A stretch of DNA of 9,430 bases from an uncultured Eubacteriales bacterium (GCA_900542245.1 UQMQ01000094.1:1-9430); one strand, 5' to 3'; counted from the stretch's first letter, positions 1-6,050 are shown. The notes: generated by a model from the sequence alone, not told the origin. Made by a program: numbers and translations.

Positions 1-1568
1 TCTACGGCAAGAGCGTGATTGAGATCAGCAGGCAAAGTACCATCGACCTGCTTTACAGCAAGGCGCAGGGGGAAAGAGAGCCGCGGGCAAATTTCGTGCT
101 GGCGCTTTTGGGACTCTTGTTTCTGGGCGCGGGGTATGTGCTGGCGATGACGGTCAAGCACCCGGCAGATGCGATCATGACCTTCTTTATTGCGGTCATT
201 GCGGTCATCATCGGCACCTACTGCACTTTCATCGCGGGCAGCGTGGCGCTGCTTAAGCTGCTGCGCAAAAATAAGAACTATTATTATCAGACCAGTCATT
301 TCATTGCGACCTCTTCGATGATTTTCCGGATGAAAAAGCACGGGGCGGGACTGGCGAGCATCTGTATTCTGTCGACGATGGTACTGGTGATGATTTCTTC
401 GACAGCCTGTCTGTACTTCGGCGCGCATGACGCGGTCAACACGGCTTATCCGCGCGATCTGGAGGCAATCGTGAGTTTGTATGAGTCCAACGAGGAGACC
501 TTTGCAGCTGCGTCGTCCGATCTGGACGAGCTGTTGGAGGCATCGCTGACGGCACAGGGACTGAAGGCGAAGGACGTGCTGCACTATACGTTATACGCGT
601 TTTACGCAAAGATGACGGACGGCGTACTGACGCCGCTTGCGGGCTACGAGGCTGGCAGCCGTTCCTATGCGGTGATGACGGCGGCGGAGTACAACGAGAA
701 CTTCGGTACGCAGGTGCAGCTGGAGCGCAGTCAGCTCTTGTATAAGATGAACGAGGGCAGTCTGGGTGAGGAGATGCTGACGCTTGCAGACAAGCGCTAT
801 GCTGTTGTCGGGAAAGCCAAGGAGCTGGTGCTGCGCGGTGCGGACGCCGCAGACCTGTCGGAGGTTGTTTACCTGGTGGTCTCCGATCAAAACGAGTTTG
901 CGCGGATTATGACCTATCTGCAGCAAAGCGACGCGGGTCATGGGGTTCGCATGATCTGCAGCCGGGCGTTTGATCTGACGGATGCCGCGGGAAATGCGCT
1001 GACGGATGCGCAAATAACGGAGGCAGCCGACCGCGTAAGGGAAGAATTCTATGATCCTGTCTCAGGAGGCTCAAGTCGTGCGATCGGTACGCACGGCGGC
1101 AATCGGCCGGTCTATACCAGCATGGATCTCAGCTGCCGTACCCGGGGCAGCGCGATGGAAACTTTCACAAATCTGTACGGCGGACTGTTTTTCCTGGGGA
1201 TTCTTTTGAGCCTTGCGTTTCTGGGTGCGACGGTCATGATCATGTATTACAAGCAGATCACCGAGGGCTACGACGATAAGGAACGGTTCCACATCCTGCG
1301 CGACGTGGGCATGAGCGACCGCGAGATCCGAAAATCGATCCGGGATCAGGTACGCAAGGTCTTTTTCATCCCGCTGCTTGGTGCCGGGCTGCATATTGCT
1401 TTTGCGTTCCACATCATCAAATTGATGATCAAGGTATTCGGCATCAGCAACACATCGCTGCTGATCTACACCACGCTGGCGTCCTTCCTGCTGTTCGCCG
1501 CTTTCTACATTGTGGTATACCTGATCACCTCCAGGGCATATTACAAAATTGTCGCAGTGGAGCAGTAG
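1..1568 (+). CDS. BceB-type (FtsX-like) ABC transporter permease, 5' truncated by window edge
   Basis: The reading frame is open to the left edge (first full codon at position 3). The GTG at 15 has no ribosome binding site, so the true start lies outside the window. Counting from that GTG, the visible part has hydrophobic segments near residues 28-48, 55-80 and 114-137, then an extracytoplasmic stretch of about 250 residues, then three more near 390-415, 450-475 and 483-508. This matches the second part of BceB-family permeases (TM5-TM7, large external domain, TM8-TM10), so about the first four helices are missing. Such proteins pair with a BceA-type ATPase and usually a two-component system to sense or resist cell-wall-targeting peptides. 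Those partners would be expected to the left and are not visible. The motif ILRDVGMSDREIRKSIRDQ after TM8 resembles the cytoplasmic coupling loop of FtsX-fold permeases. The family call is firm; the substrate is unknown. No clear terminator follows the TAG stop. Confidence 0.85.
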   Translation, partial: YGKSVIEISRQSTIDLLYSKAQGEREPRANFVLALLGLLFLGAGYVLAMTVKHPADAIMTFFIAVIAVIIGTYCTFIAGSVALLKLLRKNKNYYYQTSHFIATSSMIFRMKKHGAGLASICILSTMVLVMISSTACLYFGAHDAVNTAYPRDLEAIVSLYESNEETFAAASSDLDELLEASLTAQGLKAKDVLHYTLYAFYAKMTDGVLTPLAGYEAGSRSYAVMTAAEYNENFGTQVQLERSQLLYKMNEGSLGEEMLTLADKRYAVVGKAKELVLRGADAADLSEVVYLVVSDQNEFARIMTYLQQSDAGHGVRMICSRAFDLTDAAGNALTDAQITEAADRVREEFYDPVSGGSSRAIGTHGGNRPVYTSMDLSCRTRGSAMETFTNLYGGLFFLGILLSLAFLGATVMIMYYKQITEGYDDKERFHILRDVGMSDREIRKSIRDQVRKVFFIPLLGAGLHIAFAFHIIKLMIKVFGISNTSLLIYTTLASFLLFAAFYIVVYLITSRAYYKIVAVEQ

Positions 1569-1589
1569 CAGGGGGCGAAAAATCTGCGG

Positions 1590-1617
1590 GCATATTGCGC
1601 CGTTTGCTGCATATAGT
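1590..1617 (+). promoter_or_regulatory. Candidate mother-cell sigma-E-like promoter for the ylmC-like gene
   Basis: GCATATT (1590-1596) fits the published sigma-E -35 pattern KMATATT. CATATAGT (1610-1617) fits the -10 pattern CATACAHT at six of eight positions. The spacer is 13 bp, one shorter than the usual 14-15. A start site near 1624 would give a leader of about 20 nt with the Shine-Dalgarno at 1633-1640. The -10 block closely resembles one in front of sigK. This is inference from motif fit only. Confidence 0.4.
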
Positions 1618-1645
1618 AAAGCAGAGAAGAACGGGAGGACAAGAT

Positions 1646-1894
1646 ATGCTGAGCACAGATAAACTGAAGAATAAAGAGGTCATCAACATCAGCGACGGCA
1701 GGAGTCTCGGGTTCGTGTCGGACATTGAGGTCAATCTGGAAAAGGGCGCGATCGAGGGAATCATCATTCCTGCCGAGCGTGGGCTGTTCGCATGGTTTCA
1801 CAAGGGCGAGGAGGACATGATGATCCGCTGGGAGAACGTGCGGACGGTCGGGGACGATGTGATCCTGGTGGAAACAGAGCCGATGCTGCTCTGA
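1646..1894 (+). CDS. YlmC/YmxH-family sporulation protein (PRC-barrel)
   Basis: This is an 82-residue protein. The start is the ATG at 1646, preceded by GGGAGGAC (1633-1640) at 5 nt spacing. The same frame is open upstream to about 1595, but that part has no ribosome binding site. The whole chain looks like a single PRC-barrel: an N-terminal strand region with KLKNKEVINISDGRSLGFV, then a DIEVNLEKGAIEGIIIP core and a C-terminal IRWENVRTVGDDVILVE. This pattern is typical of the YlmC/YmxH family, which is largely restricted to endospore formers and has no defined biochemical role. It is a small soluble protein with no signal peptide. It sits just ahead of nrdR, an adjacency I recall from other Clostridia. 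It appears to be transcribed separately from nrdR, which has its own promoter. The family call is good; the function is unknown. Confidence 0.85.
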   Translation: MLSTDKLKNKEVINISDGRSLGFVSDIEVNLEKGAIEGIIIPAERGLFAWFHKGEEDMMIRWENVRTVGDDVILVETEPMLL

Positions 1895-1900
1895 AAAAAG

Positions 1901-1929
1901 TTGAACGCGGCGCGCAAATATGGTAGAAT
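1901..1929 (+). promoter_or_regulatory. Sigma-A promoter for nrdR-cmk, extended -10
   Basis: The -35 is TTGAAC (1901-1906), the spacer is exactly 17 bp, and the -10 is TAGAAT (1924-1929). TG at 1921-1922 forms an extended -10. The predicted start site is near 1936, leaving a leader of about 57 nt. I looked for a NrdR-box-like palindrome around it and saw none, so autoregulation by NrdR is not supported here. Confidence 0.75.
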
Positions 1930-1993
1930 AAGTGCAGACTGAAGATACAGCGAAATGTAATACCCAAATGATAGGATACGAGGAGGTGCGCCT

Positions 1994-2452
1994 ATGAAAT
2001 GTCCGTATTGTGACCATCCGGATACCCGGGTCATCGATTCCAGACCGACCGAGGAGGGACATGCCATTCGCCGCCGCCGCGGCTGTGACAGCTGCGGCAA
2101 GCGTTTTACGACTTATGAAAAGATCGAAGTGCCGATGTTTATGGTCGTCAAGAAGGATGCCAGACGCGAGGTTTTTGATCGAAACAAGGTGCTGAACGGC
2201 ATCGTCAAGGCGTGCGAAAAGCGTCCGGTCTCCATGGACCAGATGGAGGCGATGGTCAGCGAAATCGAAAAGCAGCTCAGCAACCGGATGGAAAAGGAAG
2301 TGGACAGCACTTACATCGGGGAGCTGATCATGGAGCAGCTCAAACAGGTGGACGAGGTGGCTTATGTTCGCTTTGCGTCGGTCTATCGGCAGTTTACGGA
2401 CGTGAATACCTTTATCAAGGAAATCGAAAAACTCATCGGAAAGCAGGAGTAA
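1994..2452 (+). CDS. nrdR: Transcriptional repressor NrdR (ribonucleotide reductase regulator)
   Basis: NrdR is a 152-residue zinc- and ATP/dATP-binding repressor that shuts down ribonucleotide reductase genes when dNTPs are plentiful. The N-terminal zinc ribbon is complete: C3 and C6 in MKCPYC, and C31 and C34 in GCDSCGKRFTTYE. The family hallmark VIDSRPTEEGHAIRRRR lies between the pairs at residues 13-29. An ATP-cone domain follows from about residue 46, with VVKKDARREVFDRNKVLNGI and the later YIGELIMEQLKQVDEVAYVRFASVYR split over residues 109-134. The length matches the family norm. The start is supported by GAGGAGGTG just upstream (1980-1988). It is the first gene of a two-gene unit with cmk, linking control of dNTP synthesis to pyrimidine nucleotide phosphorylation. 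No ribonucleotide reductase gene is in the window, so the targets are elsewhere. Confidence 0.97.
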   Translation: MKCPYCDHPDTRVIDSRPTEEGHAIRRRRGCDSCGKRFTTYEKIEVPMFMVVKKDARREVFDRNKVLNGIVKACEKRPVSMDQMEAMVSEIEKQLSNRMEKEVDSTYIGELIMEQLKQVDEVAYVRFASVYRQFTDVNTFIKEIEKLIGKQE

Positions 2453-2455
2453 TAA

Positions 2456-3112
2456 ATGACAACAAAGAAAATTTATCAAATCGCCATTGACGGACCGAGC
2501 GGCGCGGGGAAATCCACGATTGCCAGGTTGGTCGCGCAGAAGCTGGGCATCGACTATATCGACACCGGTGCGATGTACCGCGCCTTGGGACTGAAGATGC
2601 TGCGGCAGGGACTGCCGATGACTGAGGACGCGCGGCTTTTGGCGATGCTCGCGGATACGGATATTGACTTTGCGGGCGGCAGGGTCTATCTGGACGGCGA
2701 GGATGTCAGCGATCTGATTCGTACCCAGGAAATCTCCAAGGCGGCTTCGGACTGCTCGGCGTTTGCGGCGGTGCGAAAAAAGCTGGTGGAGCTGCAGCAG
2801 AAAATGGCAGGTGCGAAGAGCGTGATCATGGACGGGCGCGACATCGGTACGGTGGTGCTCAAGGATGCGCCTTACAAGTATTATCTGACGGCTTCGGACG
2901 AGGAACGCGCGATGCGGCGCTATCGGGAGCTTGCGGCAAAGGGCGCACCGCAGACTTATGAAGAGGTTTTGGCGCAGATCCGGCAGCGCGACTATAATGA
3001 CACGCATCGTGCAGTGACACCGCTGCGCAAGGCGGATGACGCGGTTGCGATCGACAGCACCGCGATGCGCATAGAGGAAGTTGTGGACTTTATCTGCGGA
3101 CAAATCGCATAA
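2456..3112 (+). CDS. cmk: Cytidylate kinase (CMP/dCMP kinase)
   Basis: Cmk transfers phosphate from ATP to CMP or dCMP in the cytoplasm, feeding CTP and dCTP pools. The protein is 218 residues, normal for the bacterial family. The P-loop GPSGAGKST is at residues 13-21. The substrate-binding motif DTGAMYRAL is at 36-44 and MDGRDIGTVV at 125-134. The lid region has ASDEERAMRRYRE. The C-terminus contains RDYNDTHRAVTPLRKADDA, also characteristic. The start ATG lies 3 nt after the nrdR stop (TAA followed by a second TAA), with GGAG (2446-2449) inside the end of nrdR as ribosome binding site, so the two genes are co-transcribed and probably translationally coupled. The stop codon TAA (3110-3112) touches the first base of a strong terminator. 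In many Firmicutes cmk is followed by rpsA or ispH genes; here a penicillin-binding protein follows instead. Confidence 0.97.
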   Translation: MTTKKIYQIAIDGPSGAGKSTIARLVAQKLGIDYIDTGAMYRALGLKMLRQGLPMTEDARLLAMLADTDIDFAGGRVYLDGEDVSDLIRTQEISKAASDCSAFAAVRKKLVELQQKMAGAKSVIMDGRDIGTVVLKDAPYKYYLTASDEERAMRRYRELAAKGAPQTYEEVLAQIRQRDYNDTHRAVTPLRKADDAVAIDSTAMRIEEVVDFICGQIA

Positions 3113-3156
3113 AAAAACACCTCCGGCGGGAAACTAAGTACCGGGAGGTGTTTTTT
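3112..3156 (+). terminator. Intrinsic terminator after cmk, overlapping the next gene's ribosome binding site
   Basis: Bases 3112-3124 (six A then CACCTCC) pair perfectly with 3144-3156 (GGAGGTG then six T): a 13-bp stem including the A/T part. CGG (3127-3129) can also pair with CCG (3141-3143). The run of T makes it a classic rho-independent terminator for nrdR-cmk. It ends one base before the ATG of the next gene at 3158, and its right arm carries the Shine-Dalgarno sequence of that gene. Confidence 0.85.
3143..3150 (+). promoter_or_regulatory. Ribosome binding site of the PBP gene, buried in the terminator stem
   Basis: GGGAGGTG is an excellent Shine-Dalgarno sequence with 7 nt spacing to ATG 3158. 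Seven of its eight bases lie in the right arm of the terminator hairpin. In any transcript that includes the left arm (3118-3124), this site would be base-paired and hidden. Confidence 0.8.
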
Positions 3157-3157
3157 C

Positions 3158-4936
3158 ATGGAACAAAATCGAAAGCGCATCATCGGCGGCGCGCTGTTTC
3201 TGGGCGCACTGACCCTGCTGCTGTGTGCGCGCCTGTTTTATATCCAGATCCTCTGCCATGCGGAGCTTGCGGCGGCAGCGCGTGCGCAGTATGAAACGGC
3301 GCTGGTCGGTATCGATGACCGCGGGCAGATCTTTGACCGCGATCTGCGTCCGCTGACCGGCGGCAAATACCGCTATTACTACATCATCAGCAAGGAGACC
3401 TGTAAAGCTGCGGCAGCGGGCGGGCAGCTCAATACGCTGCTTGCTGAGATCGGCGCGGAAAGGATCACCCTGCGGTCCGCGCGTTATGAGGTCTATCGGG
3501 CAGAAATTTTCGATGCGGCGGTTCATCGGCAGCTGCAGGAGCAGTTCGGCGCATATGCGTTTCGCGGCCGCACGCGCTATCAGAGCAGCCAAAGCGCCTG
3601 TCATCTGATCGGCTATCTGAATGAAGATGAGCAGCGCGGCGTATCCGGACTGGAGCTTTTGTGCGAGGAGACCCTGCAGGCGAAGGGAAGTAAATTGATA
3701 TTGGAATCCGATGCGGCAGGCAGACTGCTCTTCGGGATCGCGCCGCAGAAGGTCAAAGCAGCGGGAAGCAGCGCGGCAAATGCGCGCACAAACGACGCAG
3801 ATGGTGCAGCAAACGCGGGCAATGCGGCGATCGGGCAGGGCAATATCGTGACCACATTGGATCTGCGCGTGCAGCAAAAATGTGAGGCGCTGCTGGCTCG
3901 CCTCTGCGGCGCAGAGGGCGAGCCGGCGAAAGCGGACGCTGCCGCTGTCCTTGTCAGCTGCGCGGACAGCGGCGAGCTCTTGGCAGCGGCTTCTTATCCG
4001 GCCTTTGAGCCGGAGCACATTGCGAATTACCTTGCTGCGGACTGCGAGGATAATGGCTGCCTGCTCAACCGGACGCTGCAGGCAGCCTACCCGCCGGGCT
4101 CCGTTTTCAAGCTGGTCGTCGCCGCGGCGGCACTGGAGAACGATATCTGCGATCCCTCGCAGTGCTTCACCTGCTGCGGGAGTGCGGAAGTCGCTGGGAT
4201 CACGCTCTCCTGCTCGACGGGCGGCGAGAGCGGCCACAGCAGATTGAACATGCAGGAGGCAATGGCAGTATCCTGCAACTGTTACTTCGCGCAGCTCGGA
4301 GAACTGGTTGGTTATGAAAAGGTGTTGGAAACTGCCCGGCAGCTTGGATTTGGGGAAACTGTGCTGGAAAACTTTCCGGGCGAGGCAGCAGGGCATGTGC
4401 CGAGCGATGCGGCATGCGGCATCTGGGATACGGCAAATCTGTCCATCGGACAGGGTGCGCTGCTCGTCACGCCGCTGCAGGTGCATCGCTTGACGGAAAC
4501 GATTGCCTGCGGCGGGCTGCAGTGTGACATGAAGCTGCTGCGCACAGATGCAGCTGGCAGCGCACAGGCGAGCACCGTCTGTACGGTGTCTTATGACACA
4601 GCGGGGCAGCCAGCGGATGTGCCACGCAGCCAGAGCCGCCGCGTACTCAAGCCGGAAACCGCGGCGGCGCTGCAGCAGATGATGGCGGCTGTCGTGCGCG
4701 AGGGGACAGCCGCGCATCTTGCCTGGGAGATGCCTGCTTGGGGTAAGTCCGGCACTGCAGAGGCGAGCCGCGGCGGTATGCCGGTCAAGCAGTGCTGGTT
4801 TACAGGGTTCTGCGAGTCTGCGGACGGCACGCGTTATGTGATTACGGTGCTGGGTGAGAACGGACGCTCCGGCTCGTCCGCAGCCCTGCCGGTGTTTCAC
4901 GAGCTGGCAGGGTATCTGACGGAATTGCAGCCGTAA
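3158..4936 (+). CDS. Class B penicillin-binding protein (peptidoglycan D,D-transpeptidase), cysteine-rich
   Basis: This 592-residue monofunctional transpeptidase would cross-link peptidoglycan peptides outside the membrane. There is one N-terminal membrane anchor (about residues 8-28), then a pedestal/dimerisation region (about 35-198, with GIDDRGQIFDRD near 50-62 and VSGLELLCEE near 163). An Ala/Gly/Asn-rich linker follows (about 199-229), then the transpeptidase domain. All three active-site motifs are present: S315-V-F-K318 (SxxK), S372-C-N374 (SxN) and K530-S-G-T533, a KSG version of the usual KTG as known in some PBPs. There is no PASTA domain, which argues against a standard SpoVD. The protein has 23 cysteines, seven of them between the SxxK lysine and C375. 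The gene has a strong ribosome binding site inside a terminator stem and must rely on read-through or an unidentified promoter near the end of cmk. Whether it serves division, elongation or sporulation cannot be told; no ftsW/rodA partner is adjacent. Confidence 0.9.
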   Translation: MEQNRKRIIGGALFLGALTLLLCARLFYIQILCHAELAAAARAQYETALVGIDDRGQIFDRDLRPLTGGKYRYYYIISKETCKAAAAGGQLNTLLAEIGAERITLRSARYEVYRAEIFDAAVHRQLQEQFGAYAFRGRTRYQSSQSACHLIGYLNEDEQRGVSGLELLCEETLQAKGSKLILESDAAGRLLFGIAPQKVKAAGSSAANARTNDADGAANAGNAAIGQGNIVTTLDLRVQQKCEALLARLCGAEGEPAKADAAAVLVSCADSGELLAAASYPAFEPEHIANYLAADCEDNGCLLNRTLQAAYPPGSVFKLVVAAAALENDICDPSQCFTCCGSAEVAGITLSCSTGGESGHSRLNMQEAMAVSCNCYFAQLGELVGYEKVLETARQLGFGETVLENFPGEAAGHVPSDAACGIWDTANLSIGQGALLVTPLQVHRLTETIACGGLQCDMKLLRTDAAGSAQASTVCTVSYDTAGQPADVPRSQSRRVLKPETAAALQQMMAAVVREGTAAHLAWEMPAWGKSGTAEASRGGMPVKQCWFTGFCESADGTRYVITVLGENGRSGSSAALPVFHELAGYLTELQP

Positions 4937-4954
4937 GCCGGGGGACGGCTACGG
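4931..4954 (+). terminator. GC-rich hairpin at the PBP stop codon, possible weak terminator
   Basis: CCGTA-A-GCCG (4931-4940) pairs with CGGCTACGG (4946-4954) across a GGGGA loop, giving nine base pairs with one bulged A. It includes the PBP stop codon. The following ATTGTCTGTCTG is only partly T-rich, so termination efficiency is uncertain. It is the only candidate terminator in the 57-bp gap between the convergent PBP and sigK genes, and on the minus strand no T-tract follows it. Confidence 0.4.
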
Positions 4955-4993
4955 ATTGTCTGTCTGCCCGCCCCGCACGATGCACACCGCGCT

Positions 4994-5629
4994 TCAGCTC
5001 TGCCCTTCCTCCAGTCCACTGCGCAGCTTTTCGAGCGCCTTTTTTTCGATCCGCGAAACATAAGAGCGGCTGATGCCGAGCGCAGAGGCGATCTCTCGCT
5101 GCGGCAGGGCTTCCCCGCCGTCCAGCCCATAGCGTTTGATGATGACCGTTCGTTCCCGCGGTGTCAGCACCTTCGCGATGACGCGATAGAGCTTAGCGAC
5201 CTGAATTTTCAGACTGATATCGTCGATGATCTCATCGGTATCCGTACCGAGAATATCGTTAAAGCTGATCTCGTTGCCATCCTTATCGGTACCGATGGGC
5301 AGACTCAGCGAGACCTCCTGCTTGATGCGCTTGGAAGCGCGAATGCTCATCAAAATTTCATTTTCGATGCATTTCGCGGCGTAGGTCGCCAGACGCGTCG
5401 CGCGCCCTGCGGTATAGGTACTGACGGCTTTGATCAGGCCGATGGTGCCGATGGAGATCAGGTCATCCTGTGAAGCGCCGGGACTGGTATATTTTTTGGC
5501 GATGTGCGCGACCAGACGCAGATTATGCTCGATTAATCTGCTGCGCGCGTCGGCATCACCCTGTTGTAATTTTTCTACATACATGCGTTCTTCTTGTTCT
5601 GTCAGCGGACGTGGAAAGGAACTTGCCAT
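4994..5629 (-). CDS. sigK: RNA polymerase sporulation sigma factor SigK, apparently made without a pro-sequence
   Basis: SigK is the late mother-cell sigma factor that directs coat and cortex gene expression. With the start chosen here the protein has 211 residues. Region 2 contains EHNLRLVAHIAKKY, DLISIGTIGLIKAV and LATYAAKCIENEILMSIRA, and the family signature IGTDKDGNEISFNDIL follows. Region 4 has TPRERTVIIKRYGLDGG and the helix-turn-helix LPQREIASALGISRSYVSRIEKKA. The NLRLVAHI version points to SigK rather than SigE. The gene is continuous, with no skin-like insertion. The frame stays open upstream to a GTG at 5680, which would add 17 residues resembling a short pro-sequence, but that GTG has no ribosome binding site, whereas ATG 5629 has a perfect AGGAGGT 7 nt away. 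It converges on the PBP gene and has its own candidate promoter downstream of a terminator. SigE is the only serious alternative identity. Confidence 0.9.
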   Translation of the reverse strand: MASSFPRPLTEQEERMYVEKLQQGDADARSRLIEHNLRLVAHIAKKYTSPGASQDDLISIGTIGLIKAVSTYTAGRATRLATYAAKCIENEILMSIRASKRIKQEVSLSLPIGTDKDGNEISFNDILGTDTDEIIDDISLKIQVAKLYRVIAKVLTPRERTVIIKRYGLDGGEALPQREIASALGISRSYVSRIEKKALEKLRSGLEEGQS

Positions 5630-5636
5630 AGCGGTG

Positions 5637-5643
5637 ACCTCCT
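5637..5643 (-). promoter_or_regulatory. Ribosome binding site that decides the sigK start
   Basis: On the minus strand, AGGAGGT (5643 to 5637) is followed by 7 nt and then ATG at 5629 (MASSFPRPL). It lies within the would-be coding sequence of the longer GTG-initiated form, which itself has no Shine-Dalgarno. This favours direct synthesis of mature-length sigma factor. Confidence 0.8.
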
Positions 5644-5690
5644 GCAAGATGCGATGCAAAAGCGCAGGCAGCATTTGCACACTTTGCTTA

Positions 5691-5719
5691 TCTATATGCC
5701 CCGGCGCGCGGCAAAGTGC
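5691..5719 (-). promoter_or_regulatory. Candidate mother-cell (sigma-E/K-type) promoter for sigK
   Basis: On the minus strand, GCACTTT (5719-5713) is a 5/7 match to the sigma-E -35 pattern KMATATT. A 14-bp spacer leads to CATATAGA (5698-5691), a partial match to CATACAHT. An AC 17 bp upstream of CATA also satisfies part of the sigma-K pattern. The start site would be near 5684, only about 4 nt before the GTG at 5680, which again favours the downstream ATG. Motif inference only. Confidence 0.4.
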
Positions 5720-5772
5720 TTGGCAGGCTGCAAAACTGCAAGTACCTATTTTCTCAAGTCCTGTACAAACGC

Positions 5773-5814
5773 AAAAAGAGAGACGGAATTCATAGCTTCC
5801 GTCTCCCTTTTTTT
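5773..5814 (-). terminator. Bidirectional-looking terminator downstream of the DUF1540 gene
   Basis: Bases 5773-5788 and 5797-5812 form a 16-bp stem with a single A-C mismatch (5779/5806) around an 8-nt loop. The stem core AGACGGAA/TTCCGTCT is perfect. A run of T flanks it on each strand: seven T on the plus strand, five T on the minus strand. On the minus strand it lies between the DUF1540 stop (5834) and sigK, so it separates their transcripts. On the plus strand no gene reads into it. Confidence 0.85.
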
Positions 5815-5833
5815 CGGGCAGCTTGCGCGTTCC

Positions 5834-5998
5834 TTATCTTACTTCAAAAGACAGGCAGTCTGTGCACTGCTCCTGCGTCGGATTGGCCTCATGCGTCCCG
5901 ACTGTGATACTATCCAGCGCGCACAAATTCTTTGTGTGCTCGTGATGCATGCACTTGTCCACCGTACATCTGATGGTTTGGTTACAACAATGACTCAT
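5834..5998 (-). CDS. DUF1540 domain mini-protein (54 aa, Cys-rich)
   Basis: This is a short gene encoding 54 residues, starting MSHCCNQTIRC and ending CTDCLSFEVR before TAA. Cysteines fall at 4, 5, 11, 16, 26, 45 and 48. The pattern of C-x4-C (11, 16), C26-A followed by an ITVG strand, then C45-x2-C48-x2-F, matches the DUF1540 family, small proteins common in Clostridia and presumed to bind a metal. The start ATG at 5998 has AGGAGGG (6012-6006) at 7 nt spacing. A terminator lies 20 bp past the stop, so it is a single-gene transcript. Upstream is a forespore-type -10 element, suggesting sporulation expression. The biochemical function of the family is unknown. The gene is convincing from the domain pattern, ribosome binding site and terminator together. 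Confidence 0.9.
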   Translation of the reverse strand: MSHCCNQTIRCTVDKCMHHEHTKNLCALDSITVGTHEANPTQEQCTDCLSFEVR

Positions 5999-6021
5999 TT
6001 TACATCCCTCCTTTACTTTAG

Positions 6022-6050
6022 TAGTATGACCGAAATCTTCACAAAATATT
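6022..6050 (-). promoter_or_regulatory. Candidate forespore (sigma-G/F-type) promoter for the DUF1540 gene
   Basis: On the minus strand, CATACTA (6028-6022) is a full match to the forespore -10 pattern CATHMTA. It lies 18 bp downstream of TAATA (6051-6047), four of five to the -35 pattern GHATR. The start site near 6015 would sit just ahead of the ribosome binding site at 6012-6006, giving a very short leader of about 17 nt. No convincing sigma-A promoter was seen for this gene. Confidence 0.45.

Noticed and set aside
15..1568. Permease starting at the GTG at position 15 as a complete short protein
   Set aside because: The frame is open to the window edge, there is no ribosome binding site, and the visible helices correspond to the second part of a ten-helix BceB-type permease.
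1930..1993. NrdR box in the nrdR leader
   Set aside because: No pair of palindromic sequences resembling ACAC-(A/T)-ATAT-(A/T)-GTGT is present.
1541..3103. 520-codon open frame on the minus strand across the ylmC-like gene, nrdR and cmk
   Set aside because: It lies opposite three well-identified genes, its product is rich in H, R and L without recognisable domains, and it has no credible ribosome binding site. It is a codon-bias shadow.
3134..4900. 588-codon open frame on the minus strand covering almost all of the PBP gene
   Set aside because: The plus-strand PBP has every catalytic motif. The antisense product has no recognisable domain and is compositionally odd (R, A, C, Q rich), as expected for a shadow of a GC-rich gene.
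4994..5680. Longer sigK starting at GTG 5680 with a 17-residue pro-sequence
   Set aside because: There is no Shine-Dalgarno before it, it is almost at the predicted transcript start, and a perfect ribosome binding site precedes ATG 5629. Kept as an alternative in the findings.
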